Shown: in pieces, positions 38,104-46,103 of the stretch
Numbering within the stretch: the first letter of the stretch is position 1
How the letters are laid out: every line of letters starts with the position of its first letter
From: CAWEBF01 sp963807235
Lineage (GTDB): Bacteria > Acidobacteriota > Vicinamibacteria > Vicinamibacterales > UBA2999
Direction of reading: 5' to 3'
Length of the DNA: 64,000 bases
Assembly: GCA_963807235.1 (NCBI GenBank)
Contig: CAWEBF010000016.1
Coordinates: 1-64,000, forward strand
Made by a program: the position numbers and the translations under genes
The notes under the pieces: model-generated
What the model was told of the DNA's origin: nothing
Databases searched by the model: none
What the model saw: the letters and a program-made list of their open reading frames with translations, nothing else

Positions 38104-38991
38104 GTGCGAAACGCATCAATCGTCCTTGGAACAACCATCGCCCTTGCGCTCGCAGCCGTGAGCCACGCTCAGCGGCCGGCCGGTATCACGCGCGAGATGA
38201 TTGCCACGGCGCTGCCCGTGGAGGGCGCTCCTCTCGCCGTGCCGGGGCCCTACAAGGTGGAGTCCGGACCAGCCTTCGGCTCGCCGGGCCATGTGGTCTA
38301 CCGGCCGGCGGATCTCACGTCGTTTCCGGCCAAAGACACGCTGCCCGTGATGGTCTGGGGCAACGGCGGGTGCGCGATCAACAGCACCCGCTACGGCGGG
38401 TTCCTGACGACGATTGCCTCGCACGGCTTCCTCGTGATGGCGACGGCCGCCGAGCCGGGCGCAACTGGTGGCCGGGCCACGGCCGACAACCTGCGCAAGG
38501 CCGTCGACTGGGCCGAAGCGGAGAACAAACGTGCGGGGTCGCCGCTGAACGGCAAGATCGCGCTCGATCGCGTGGCGATCATGGGCCAGTCCTGTGGCGG
38601 GTTCCTGTCGCTCGAGCTGGGAGCAGACCCACGCGTGGATACGATCGGCGTGTTCAACTCGGGCCTGCAGGGGAACAACACCGCTCAGCTCACCGCGCTG
38701 CACGGTCCGGTGCTGCTCATCAACGGGCACGAGCGGGACTTCTTGATGGCGTCCTCCAAGGCGACCTTCGACGCCATCGAGACGCTGCCGGCCTTTTACG
38801 GCGCTCGTCGCGGCGCCGGGCACACGGCGACTGTCGATCATCCTGGCGGTGGCGAGTGGGCGAACGTCGCGTCGAACTGGCTGCGATGGCAGTTCAAGAG
38901 CGACAAGCAGGCGGCGAAGATGTTCGTGGGCAAGGACTGCAGTCTCTGCACGAACCCGAACTGGGAAACGGCATCGAAGCGGCTGCAGTAG
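38104..38991 (+). CDS. Secreted alpha/beta hydrolase (chlorophyllase/PAF-acetylhydrolase-like)
   Basis: A 295-residue protein with signal peptide (SIVLGTTIALALAAVSHA). The oxyanion-hole region PVMVWGNGGCAINSTRYG is followed by the nucleophile elbow IMGQSCGGFLSLELG with Ser in GQSCGG. A late His lies in GARRGAGHTATVDHPGGG. The core matches dienelactone hydrolase/chlorophyllase-type enzymes that act on small esters. Four cysteines (VGKDCSLCTNPN near the C-terminus) could form a disulphide. It is intact and follows the metallopeptidase gene by 4 bp. The substrate is unknown. Confidence 0.82.
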   Translation: MRNASIVLGTTIALALAAVSHAQRPAGITREMIATALPVEGAPLAVPGPYKVESGPAFGSPGHVVYRPADLTSFPAKDTLPVMVWGNGGCAINSTRYGGFLTTIASHGFLVMATAAEPGATGGRATADNLRKAVDWAEAENKRAGSPLNGKIALDRVAIMGQSCGGFLSLELGADPRVDTIGVFNSGLQGNNTAQLTALHGPVLLINGHERDFLMASSKATFDAIETLPAFYGARRGAGHTATVDHPGGGEWANVASNWLRWQFKSDKQAAKMFVGKDCSLCTNPNWETASKRLQ

Positions 38992-39015
38992 CCCGGATGA
39001 CGGACTGTCGGTGGT

Positions 39016-39084
39016 AGGGCTTTAGGCTCTTGGCTTTGGGCTTTTGGCCCGTCCAGAGCCTAGAGCCCAGAGCCCAGAGCCCAG
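39016..39084. repeat. Heptad-period repeat, inverted pair (GGCTTTA / AGAGCCC type)
   Basis: Left arm 39016-39049 (GGGCTTTA-GGCTCTT-GGCTTTG-GGCTTTT-GG) pairs with 39054-39084 (CAGAGCCT-AGAGCCC repeats). The same two unit types occur at 35603. Here it sits between convergent genes and ends a few bases from the barrel gene's stop. Confidence 0.88.
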
Positions 39085-39092
39085 CGAATCTT

Positions 39093-39671
39093 TCAGAAAA
39101 ATCTCTTGTATCCCACCGTTATCGTCGCCCCGCTGGCATCGGGCAGGCCGGGCGGATCGCTCACGGCATCCCACCGGAATTCGACCTTGATCGCCGATTC
39201 CTCGTTCAGGATGAAGTCGGTGCCGCCGCCAAAGTAGATGCCGCCGCGGGTTTCGCCCTCCGGGTCATCGCTGTCGTCCAGCTTGAGCCGAACGAAGTAG
39301 GCCCCGGCGCCGCCGCCGGCAAACGGCCGCAGCAACTTGTACACCAAGTTGTAGTTGGCGCCGAACAGCAGCTTGACCTGTCGAAAATGGTCCTCGGTGC
39401 GGCTGTCCACACCTGGGCTGGCCCACGCCAGCATCCCGCGCACGCTGACACGCGGCGTCAGGTAGAACTCTCCGAAGCCGTCGAGCGTGAATGTAGATTC
39501 GAACGACTCGTCTGGAAACAGGACACCGGCATCGAAGCCATAGCCGATCACATGCCGATCGGGCGTGGGTCTCGGCGCTTGTGCACGAGCTGGCGATGCC
39601 GCAACCAGCGCGTACGCGGACACAAACAGGATCACCAATGCGGAGCGGAACTGTCTACGCGATCTGATCAT
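39093..39671 (-). CDS. Outer membrane beta-barrel protein
   Basis: A 192-residue protein with signal peptide (SALVILFVSAYALVAASPA). Alternating amphipathic strands follow, ending in TITVGYKRFF with the C-terminal Phe expected of outer membrane barrels. Strand-turn patterns such as YGFDAGVLFPDESFEST, AYFVRLKLDDSDDPEG and GGIYFGGGTDFILNEESA suggest a small eight-stranded OmpW/OmpA-like barrel. The ATG at 39671 is chosen because the signal peptide begins there. It is transcribed toward the convergent hydrolase gene. Function unknown. Confidence 0.72.
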   Translation of the reverse strand: MIRSRRQFRSALVILFVSAYALVAASPARAQAPRPTPDRHVIGYGFDAGVLFPDESFESTFTLDGFGEFYLTPRVSVRGMLAWASPGVDSRTEDHFRQVKLLFGANYNLVYKLLRPFAGGGAGAYFVRLKLDDSDDPEGETRGGIYFGGGTDFILNEESAIKVEFRWDAVSDPPGLPDASGATITVGYKRFF

Positions 39672-39740
39672 GTGAGCCAGCGTAGCAACGACAGTGCCAC
39701 GACACAAGCCCTGCGGCTTTTTTTCGCGTCGCCGCGAACG

Positions 39741-40856
39741 TCATCGCCGCTCGATCGTGATGCCTCCACTGTACGAGCGCAGCGTCAGCAGACCGCCGCC
39801 GTCGCCGAACGTGCCTTGCACCAGCCTGACTCGCTGGTTGCCACGACCGGATCCCGACGCTCGCTCGCGCAGCGTCAAGGGGAAGTCGGATCGAAACTCG
39901 CCGCTCCTGGCCACGGCGTCCACGTCGAAGCCATCGGAGCCGGCAGGCAACACCAGGACGCGGCCGGAGCGGGACTGCATGTCGTAGCGGCCGTTGCGCG
40001 AAATCCGGCCGCCATACTCGATGTTGCCTGTCAACGCGCGCATGGTCACGCGGTCGGCGTCGCCGTCGGTCACCTGGACGGCGCCCCCCACCGATCGCAG
40101 GTCCATCGTGCGGGCCTTGGCCCGCCGCACCGTGATGGCTCCTCCAATCGTGGAGGCGGTCAGCTCGGCGCCTTCCGCCCCGTCCACAGACACGGCACCC
40201 GACACGGATCGCAGCAGCCTCACGTCGCCGACCGACGACGCCGTGACCGACCCGTTCATGGCTTCGGCCGTCAGTTCGCCCCGCACGTTCGACACCACCA
40301 CGTCGCCCGACCCGGCGCGCAGCGTGACGCGCGCATTCTGGGGCACTGATACGGTGTAGTCCACCTCGGCGTCATACGACTGCTGCTGCGGGTAGCGGGT
40401 CCTCACGCTGACACGCGCCGTGCCCTCGATGATCTCCACGTCCAGCGCCTTCAGGAGCGCCCGCGCCTGCTCCGGGTTCTGGTGCCACACGCGCTTCACG
40501 GCCTCGATGCGCACGTCGTCGCCGCTCACGCCGGTCACCGTCACCCGGCCCGCGATATTCCGCAGATCCAGGCTGCCGTCGCGGCCGATCCGGGCCGTCC
40601 GGCTCACCGACTCCGTGACTTCTTGGCCCTGGCGCAGCGCGCGCCGCTGTCGCGCGGAGCCCTGCATCCGGCGGAGGCGTTCGCGGGAGCGGCGGAGGGT
40701 CTCCTGTGCCTGCTTGATTTCGGCGCGGTCCTGACCCGGCTCGGGCGCCGCCTGCGTAGCAGGCGCCGTCTGCGCAGCAGACGCGCCCTGCGTCCACGCC
40801 GGGTCGGAGGCGGCCAGCAGTCCGGCCACGACGGCAGCCGCGATTCGTGTGTTCAT
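39741..40856 (-). CDS. DUF4097 family beta-strand repeat protein
   Basis: A 371-residue exported protein (signal peptide AAAVVAGLLAASDPAWTQG). A Gln/Arg-rich helical segment (QAQETLRRSRERLRRMQGS region) precedes a long right-handed beta-helix-like domain of DUF4097/DUF4098 type. Repeats show the pattern GxVxVxxVSGxV: RVTVTGVSGDDVRIEAV, DVVVSNVRGELTAEAMNG and AITVRRAKARTMDLRSVGG. In bacteria such proteins often sit in sigma/anti-sigma operons and are thought to have a structural or adhesin-like role at the envelope. Its ATG overlaps the anti-sigma stop by 4 bp, so it is co-transcribed with the sigma factor and anti-sigma genes. Confidence 0.85.
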   Translation of the reverse strand: MNTRIAAAVVAGLLAASDPAWTQGASAAQTAPATQAAPEPGQDRAEIKQAQETLRRSRERLRRMQGSARQRRALRQGQEVTESVSRTARIGRDGSLDLRNIAGRVTVTGVSGDDVRIEAVKRVWHQNPEQARALLKALDVEIIEGTARVSVRTRYPQQQSYDAEVDYTVSVPQNARVTLRAGSGDVVVSNVRGELTAEAMNGSVTASSVGDVRLLRSVSGAVSVDGAEGAELTASTIGGAITVRRAKARTMDLRSVGGAVQVTDGDADRVTMRALTGNIEYGGRISRNGRYDMQSRSGRVLVLPAGSDGFDVDAVARSGEFRSDFPLTLRERASGSGRGNQRVRLVQGTFGDGGGLLTLRSYSGGITIERR

Positions 40857-41509
40857 GGATTCGATCCTTCGAAGACGCTGTCCTGGTCCAGCAGCGCCAC
40901 GGCATCCTGCAGCAGGACCACTTTGTTGTCGAGCGCAGCCAGCAGGTTGTCCTGCGAGAACTCGTCGCCGGGGTCCACCGACAACCGTTCCCGCGCTTCG
41001 CCTATCGCTTCGTCGAGATCGACCAGGCTCGCGTGCAGCGCCACGAACGCCGGCTCAGCCAGCGCGGGCGCGTCCGACGCCGTGGCGATCCGCTCCAGGT
41101 CGTCGATCGCCGTCTGGTAGGCAGCCTCGGCCTCCTGGAACTGGTCGTTGGCCTGGACGTCCACCAGCTGGACGCCGTCCGGCGCCGCGGGCAGGTGCGC
41201 CCCGACCCACCACAGGCTGGACACGATCAGCACGAATCCGGCCGCTGCCGCGAGCAGCTGCTGCCACCCCGCGGGCGGAGCGCCGGACGCCTCACCATCG
41301 AGCCTCGCCTGGATGCCGGTCCACACGTGCGCCGGAGGCGCCACCGGCCCCAGCGTGCGAGCGGCCGCGCGGATCCGCGACAAGTCGTCGGCCAGCGCTC
41401 GACAGCTGCCGCATGTGCTCAGGTGGTGGTCCACTGCCGCGGCCGTCACCGCATCACAGGCCCCGTCCACGTGGTCGTCGATGAGAAGGGTTACGTCGTC
41501 ACACGTCAT
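40853..41509 (-). CDS. Zinc-binding transmembrane anti-sigma factor
   Basis: 218 residues. The N-terminal zinc-finger (zf-HC2/ZAS) has the motif H-x3-C-x2-C in HHLSTCGSCRALADD. A single membrane helix (LLAAAAGFVLIVSSLWWVG) follows, and then an acidic, helical periplasmic sensor part (EAEAAYQTAIDDLERIATAS). It should hold the adjacent ECF sigma factor inactive until a signal leads to release. ATG 41509 overlaps the sigma factor stop by 4 bp and its own stop overlaps the DUF4097 start by 4 bp. Confidence 0.88.
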   Translation of the reverse strand: MTCDDVTLLIDDHVDGACDAVTAAAVDHHLSTCGSCRALADDLSRIRAAARTLGPVAPPAHVWTGIQARLDGEASGAPPAGWQQLLAAAAGFVLIVSSLWWVGAHLPAAPDGVQLVDVQANDQFQEAEAAYQTAIDDLERIATASDAPALAEPAFVALHASLVDLDEAIGEARERLSVDPGDEFSQDNLLAALDNKVVLLQDAVALLDQDSVFEGSNP

Positions 41510-42093
41510 AATGCTTTGACCAACTGCGGAGGCACGGCCATCGGCCTCCGGATGCGCGCCGTCAGCAGCCGCCGCAGCCGCATCCGCGCCTTGTGCACCT
41601 GGGACTTCGATGTGCCTTCGGAGATGCCCAGCGTATCCGCCACTTCGCGATGGTCCAGGCCCTCCACGTCGTGGAGGATGAATGCCGCGCGGCACCCGTG
41701 GGGCAGCTGCGCGATGGCCCGCTCGAGATCGATGCGGCTGATCGCCGACGGCACCGCGGGTTCCGCGGCCGCCGGCTCAAAGGCCTCCTCCTGATCCAGC
41801 GACTCCGTGGCGCGGGCCATCCGGGCGCCGCGGCTCCGCAGGTGGTCCAGGCAGTGATTCACGGCGATCCGGTACAGCCACGTGCCCAGGCTCGATTCGC
41901 CCCTGAACCCTGCCATCTTGCGGTGGGCGCTGACGAAGATCTCCTGCAGCACGTCCTCGGCCTCCGGGGCGGACCCCAGCATGCGTGACACCAGGCCGAA
42001 CAGCCGGCCGGCATGGGTCCGGTACAGCCCCTCGAAGGCCGCCGGATCACCGGCCCGGCACCGACGGGCCACTTCGAGGTCTGCCTCGCTCAC
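41506..42093 (-). CDS. ECF RNA polymerase sigma factor (RpoE-like)
   Basis: A 195-residue ECF sigma factor. Region 2 is LYRTHAGRLFGLVSRMLGS and AEDVLQEIFVSAHRKMAGFR with the core-binding and -10 recognition helices GTWLYRIAVNHCLDHLRSR. Region 4 is LPHGCRAAFILHDVEGLDHR and ADTLGISEGTSKSQVHKAR with the -35 recognition helix. An acidic, Ala/Pro-rich linker separates them. The immediate anti-sigma partner and DUF4097 protein follow in overlapping reading frames. The MGMT gene ends 10 bp upstream, so this gene is probably the fourth of a longer operon that starts with the S8 peptidase. Confidence 0.93.
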   Translation of the reverse strand: MSEADLEVARRCRAGDPAAFEGLYRTHAGRLFGLVSRMLGSAPEAEDVLQEIFVSAHRKMAGFRGESSLGTWLYRIAVNHCLDHLRSRGARMARATESLDQEEAFEPAAAEPAVPSAISRIDLERAIAQLPHGCRAAFILHDVEGLDHREVADTLGISEGTSKSQVHKARMRLRRLLTARIRRPMAVPPQLVKAL

Positions 42094-42102
42094 GCCTGCT
42101 TC

Positions 42103-42477
42103 TTAGACGGGGTTGGATCGGCGGCGGGTTGCCCGCGAGGATTTCACTCGCCAGCGCACGTCGGCAAACCGCCGCACGCGGGTCGGGGTCACGTCCAGGC
42201 CCTCGGCGGCGAGCCTGGCCCGCTTGAGCCCCACGTTGCCTCCAAAGCCGCCCAGGGCGCCTCCGGCGCCGATCACGCGGTGGCACGGGGTGAAGGGGTC
42301 CCCGCAGTCGCGCATGATCGAGCCAACCGCCCTGGCCGCGCGGGGCGAGCCGGCGCAGGCGGCTATGTCGCCGTAGGTGGCCACCTGTCCGGCGGGGATG
42401 CGGCGTACGGCTGCCAGCACCCGTCTGGCGAAGGGGCTCGGCTCGCGGCCCTTACCTGCCGACCACGATGCGGACAC
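42103..42477 (-). CDS. MGMT-type DNA alkyltransferase domain protein
   Basis: A 124-residue protein consisting of just the C-terminal DNA-binding domain of O6-methylguanine methyltransferases. VLAAVRRIPAGQVATYGDIA carries the helix-turn-helix region. The active site PCHRVIGAGGALGG retains the acceptor Cys, in contrast to alkyltransferase-like proteins that have Trp there. The Arg finger region AARAVGSIMR is present. It would remove alkyl groups from guanine O6. The GTG start at 42477 overlaps the end of the barrel gene by 26 bp and is tentative; no ATG is available. Co-transcription with a protease and sigma factor is unexpected. Confidence 0.82.
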   Translation of the reverse strand: MSASWSAGKGREPSPFARRVLAAVRRIPAGQVATYGDIAACAGSPRAARAVGSIMRDCGDPFTPCHRVIGAGGALGGFGGNVGLKRARLAAEGLDVTPTRVRRFADVRWRVKSSRATRRRSNPV

Positions 42478-43133
42478 GGACGTCGAAGCCTCCGAGGTCG
42501 TGCTCGTCGAAGGCGCTGCGCAGCGCTGGTCGGCTCGTCGCCGAGCGCGTCGCGCACCGTCATCCAGCGCCCCACGCCGGCCACGGCCACGTAGCGGGCC
42601 AACCGCCACTCCGCGCCCCCCAGGACGTGCAGGCCGGTGTAGGTGGCCGAAACGTCTTCGCCCGCATCGGCAAAGTCCGAGGTCTCCGTGTAGCGGTGCC
42701 AGTTGACGCCTCCGCCGACAAACGGCGTGACGTTGCTCCGCGGGCGCTCCAGACGATAGGCCACGTTGACGGCGATGGGGACGATGTCGATCGACGCCTC
42801 GATGCCCAGCGGGAACACTTCATCGTTGAACACGAAGACGCGTTCCCCGGTGGCCTGGAAGCGCGAGACGTCGAAGCTGATCGAGAGCTTGCGGTTCCAC
42901 AGCGCTTCGACGCCGCCCCCGAAGATCGGGCCGCTGGACGAGCCCAGCACCGCGTCGAACGTCTTGGATGCCGCGAACCAGTGGATGCCGGCTTCGCCGT
43001 AGCCTCGCAGCGCCAAGCCGCGCGCCGGCGGTGGAGGAGGCTGCGGACGCGCGGGCGGCCGTGTCTGGGCGTGGGCGCCAGCCGCACATACTACGAGCGC
43101 GGTCGCCGCGAAGAAGAGCGACGCCCGCATCAC
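42452..43133 (-). CDS. Outer membrane beta-barrel protein (frameshifted at the end)
   Basis: About 226 residues. A signal peptide (ASLFFAATALVVCAAGAHAQ) is followed by a Pro-rich linker and a barrel domain with strands such as LRGYGEAGIHWFAASKTFDA, FGGGVEALWNRKLSISFDVS, NVTPFVGGGVNWHRYTETSD and LGGAEWRLARYVAVAGVG. After a frameshift near 42528 the last strand reads LGGFDVRVRIVVGR, ending at TAA 42452. The ATG overlaps the stop of the upstream S8 peptidase gene. Eight-stranded OmpW-like folds look like this; its role is unknown. Confidence 0.72.
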
Positions 43134-44647
43134 TTGGCCAGCCCCATGCCGCGCAGCGCCGCACGCGGGTTGATCAACCCGTGGCCGTACTCGTCGTCGC
43201 GCCCCGCGGGGCCGAGGTCGGTGGCAAACTGCTTCATGATCGCTTCGATGGCGGCCGGACTCGTGATGCCCTGCTGCATCAGCAGCGCCGCCATCCCCGA
43301 CACGTGCGGCGTGGCCATCGACGTGCCCGTGAAGTAGAAGTAGGCGAAGGCGTCGAAGCGCGGCGCGCGGTATTGGCTGACGCCGCCGGCGTAGGTTTCG
43401 ACGAGATCCAGGTCAAAGGTCTGCTGCAGGATTCCCGACGTGGCGCCACCGCGCGAGAAGTCGCCGCCGGGGGCCATCAGCTCGATGAACGAGCCAACGC
43501 TCGAGTACGCCGCCCGAACCAGGTCGCGGCCCACCGCGCCCACGGCCACCATGCCGTCCACGCTTGGCGCGAACTCCGCGAGCCGCTGCGGCGCGGGACC
43601 GCGCAGGAACTCGTTGCCGCCCGCTACGGCCACGAAGGCGCCGCGCGAAACCGCGTAGCGGATCGCGTCCTCGACCACCGGCGCCGGGGGACCGCTGCGG
43701 CCGATGCTCATGTTGATCACCTTGGCCCCGTTGTCCACCGCGTACCGGATGCCGCGCGCCACCGTGTCGTCGGTGCCGACAAACGGGCTGTTGAACACAA
43801 GGTCCCACACCCCGTCGATCACCTTCACCGGCATGATCCGGACGTTGAAGGCCATCCCGGCCACGCCCACGTTGTTGTTGGTCAGCTGTCCGAGCGTCCC
43901 AGCGACGTGCGTGCCGTGGCCGTCCATGTCGAAGGGCAGGACATCGCCCCAGATGAAGTCCCGCGGGGCCACGAAGCGGTCCGGGCCTGCGAGATCCGGC
44001 GCGGCGGCAAACGGAATGTCCACCGTGCCCAGCGCGGGGAACCGCACGCCGTCTTCTCGTGTCCACGCGATGGCCGTCTGCCGCAACAGGCCGCTGCGAT
44101 ACGCGACGCCCGTGTCCAGCACCGCGACGGTGATGGCCGGCGACCCGCCGGTGTTGATGTCCCAGGCGCGCTCCATGTCGATCGCGGGGAAGTTCCACTG
44201 CCGCGAGTAGAACGGGTCGTTGGGGACGTAGAGCGGCCGGACCAGGTACCGTGCCTGCGCGTAGTCCACGTCGGGCTGTGCACTCAACCGAGCCGCGACC
44301 CGCTCCGCGTCGGCGCCGGGCTCGAGCCGCATCACGTCGAAGTTCGCATTCGACATGGCAGGGCCCATGTCGCCATCCACGAGCGCCGCCATCGATCGGC
44401 GCGCCGTCGCCGAGGTGCCCGCGCGGAACTTCACCACGATGGTGCCGGGCAGATAGGTCAGCGCGGTCGCCCGAGGTGGACGCGGCGGATCCTGATCGCG
44501 AAGCCCCCGATCGATCGCGGGCAGGGGGTATTCGGAGAGCCAGCGGCTGGAAAGGTTGGGAGCTTGCTGGGCGACAGTGACCGCGACTGCCAGGGCGCCG
44601 ACGAACGAGATGGTGGCGATGAGAGCCGAGCGAATCGAAGCGGGCAT
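43130..44647 (-). CDS. Secreted S8 (subtilisin) family serine peptidase
   Basis: A 505-residue protease. After the signal peptide (SALIATISFVGALAVAVTVA) and an inhibitor-like propeptide (TYLPGTIVVKFRAGTS) comes the catalytic domain. Its triad is Asp in TVAVLDTGVAY, His in DMDGHGTHVAGTLG and Ser in FTGTSMATPHVSGMAALL, with the oxyanion Asn in AVAGGNEFLRG. It is intact. ATG 44647 has a GGGGGGA ribosome binding site just upstream; further upstream codons are in frame but lack one. It starts a minus-strand operon with a barrel protein, MGMT, sigma factor, anti-sigma factor and DUF4097 protein, so it may be part of an envelope response (inference). Confidence 0.93.
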   Translation of the reverse strand: MPASIRSALIATISFVGALAVAVTVAQQAPNLSSRWLSEYPLPAIDRGLRDQDPPRPPRATALTYLPGTIVVKFRAGTSATARRSMAALVDGDMGPAMSNANFDVMRLEPGADAERVAARLSAQPDVDYAQARYLVRPLYVPNDPFYSRQWNFPAIDMERAWDINTGGSPAITVAVLDTGVAYRSGLLRQTAIAWTREDGVRFPALGTVDIPFAAAPDLAGPDRFVAPRDFIWGDVLPFDMDGHGTHVAGTLGQLTNNNVGVAGMAFNVRIMPVKVIDGVWDLVFNSPFVGTDDTVARGIRYAVDNGAKVINMSIGRSGPPAPVVEDAIRYAVSRGAFVAVAGGNEFLRGPAPQRLAEFAPSVDGMVAVGAVGRDLVRAAYSSVGSFIELMAPGGDFSRGGATSGILQQTFDLDLVETYAGGVSQYRAPRFDAFAYFYFTGTSMATPHVSGMAALLMQQGITSPAAIEAIMKQFATDLGPAGRDDEYGHGLINPRAALRGMGLAK

Positions 44648-44711
44648 GTCCCCCCTGGAGTGGCGGTCGTTGGGCAGGCGGCAGTTCATTGTAGCTGCGT
44701 CAGCCCGCCGA

Positions 44712-44751
44712 GTCCGGGAGCCGAGAGCCCGGAAGCCGGAGAGCCCAGACC
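44712..44751. repeat. Heptad-period repeat (GGAGCCG/AGAGCCC type), imperfect
   Basis: GGGAGCC-GAGAGCC-CGGAAGCC-GGAGAGCC-CAGACCC; two units are stretched to 8 bp. It fills the gap between the HD-GYP stop and the S8 peptidase leader. Confidence 0.6.
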
Positions 44752-44753
44752 CG

Positions 44754-46103
44754 CTAGAGATATGAAAGCGGGTCGAGATCCACCGTGGCCGGATCGACAG
44801 GCCCCTGCACTGCTTGCGGTTGTCCGCCCGACGCTTCCCACAGGTTGACGTCGAAAGGCCGCTCCACCTTCTGGCCCGACGCGCGGATCAGGACCTTCAC
44901 GCGCGGCCGATACGGATCGGGCGCGTACGGCTTCATGACGACTGCGATGTCGCCGTTGTCGAGCTTGACCAGGTTGCCCGCCGGGTAGATGCCCACCAGC
45001 TGAACGAACCTCCGCACCAGGTGCTGGTCGAACTGCTTGCCGTCGTTGCGCTGCAGAACCGCCAAAATGCGGTCCGACGGGTGCGCCTGCTGGTAGACGC
45101 GCTGCGAGCGCATGGCGTCGTAGACGTCCGCGATGCCGCACAAGGACGTGCCCAGGTTCAGCTGGCTTCGCGAGACGCCGTGCGGGTAGCCGGTGCCATC
45201 GCTTCGCAGGTGGTGTTCGAATGCCACGACGCTTGCCAGGGGCGGGATCTCCGGCGTGTTTTTCAGGATCTCGGCGCCGTCCACGGTGTGCCGCTTGAGG
45301 ATCTCGAACTCGTCGTCGGTCAGCTTGCCGGGCTTGTTCAGGATTTCGTTCGGCGTCTTCACCTTGCCGATGTCGTGCATCAGTCCCGCCAGGCCGAACT
45401 CTCGCAGCGCGGCGCCCTCGATGCCCAGGCCTCGTGCCTGACCCATGGTGAGAATGGACACGTTCACCATGTGCGTGAACGTGTAGTTGTCGTAGTCCTT
45501 GAGCGCGGTGAGCGCCAGCAGCGCCGTGCGGTTCTGCGCGACCGCCTGCGCAAGGGAGTCCACCAGGCCGTTTGCCGCGTCCGCGTCGGGCTTGCCCTCC
45601 ACGGATGCGCTCTCCCACAGGTCGCCGGCCACTTTCGACGCGTCGTCGTAGAGGCGCCGGAAGGTGGCGATGTCGCCAACTCCGTCGATGCGCTCCTCCA
45701 CCTGAAGACGGCCCACGCGTACGTGCGCGAGCTTCGACAACGCGTCCATCGCCGCAGCGTCGCCTGATGTGACGCTGCGGACCAGCGCCGACACTTCCTC
45801 GGCTGTGACACCGCGATCGAAGACGATGCGTTCCACACCCGACTGGCGCAGCCGCCGCATCAACTCGCCCAAGCTCTCGGCGGCATTGGGAATCGGGACG
45901 TCGGCGACTACCAGGTCGTCTTCCACGATGCCGATCGTGAGCGACGGGATGTTGGCCAGCATCGTCGTCAGCAGCTCGGCCAGGCCGGCTCCGCTCTTGG
46001 CGACGAGGGGATGGGTGGGCGCGTAAAGCTGGGTGGCGCGCAAGGCCGCACCCAGGCGGCGGACCAGTTCCTCCGACAAGCTGCCGCGCGAGGGCGCGCT
46101 CAT
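44754..46103 (-). CDS. HD-GYP-type phosphodiesterase domain protein with a novel-looking N-terminal module
   Basis: 449 residues. The HD-GYP domain includes FTHMVNVSILTM, LMHDIGKVKTPNEILNKPG, RHTVDGAEILKN, the signature EHHLRSDGTGYPHG and CGIADVYDAMRSQRVYQQ. Such domains hydrolyse c-di-GMP. About 110 residues at the N-terminus (ALRATQLYAPTHPLVAKSG and SLGELMRRLRQSGVERIVF) form a module that also occurs at the N-terminus of the adjacent HEAT protein. The C-terminal 70 residues (GDIAVVMKPYAPDPYRPRVK) form a small beta domain common after HD-GYP. ATG 46103 overlaps the HEAT gene stop by 4 bp. Confidence 0.88.
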   Translation of the reverse strand: MSAPSRGSLSEELVRRLGAALRATQLYAPTHPLVAKSGAGLAELLTTMLANIPSLTIGIVEDDLVVADVPIPNAAESLGELMRRLRQSGVERIVFDRGVTAEEVSALVRSVTSGDAAAMDALSKLAHVRVGRLQVEERIDGVGDIATFRRLYDDASKVAGDLWESASVEGKPDADAANGLVDSLAQAVAQNRTALLALTALKDYDNYTFTHMVNVSILTMGQARGLGIEGAALREFGLAGLMHDIGKVKTPNEILNKPGKLTDDEFEILKRHTVDGAEILKNTPEIPPLASVVAFEHHLRSDGTGYPHGVSRSQLNLGTSLCGIADVYDAMRSQRVYQQAHPSDRILAVLQRNDGKQFDQHLVRRFVQLVGIYPAGNLVKLDNGDIAVVMKPYAPDPYRPRVKVLIRASGQKVERPFDVNLWEASGGQPQAVQGPVDPATVDLDPLSYL

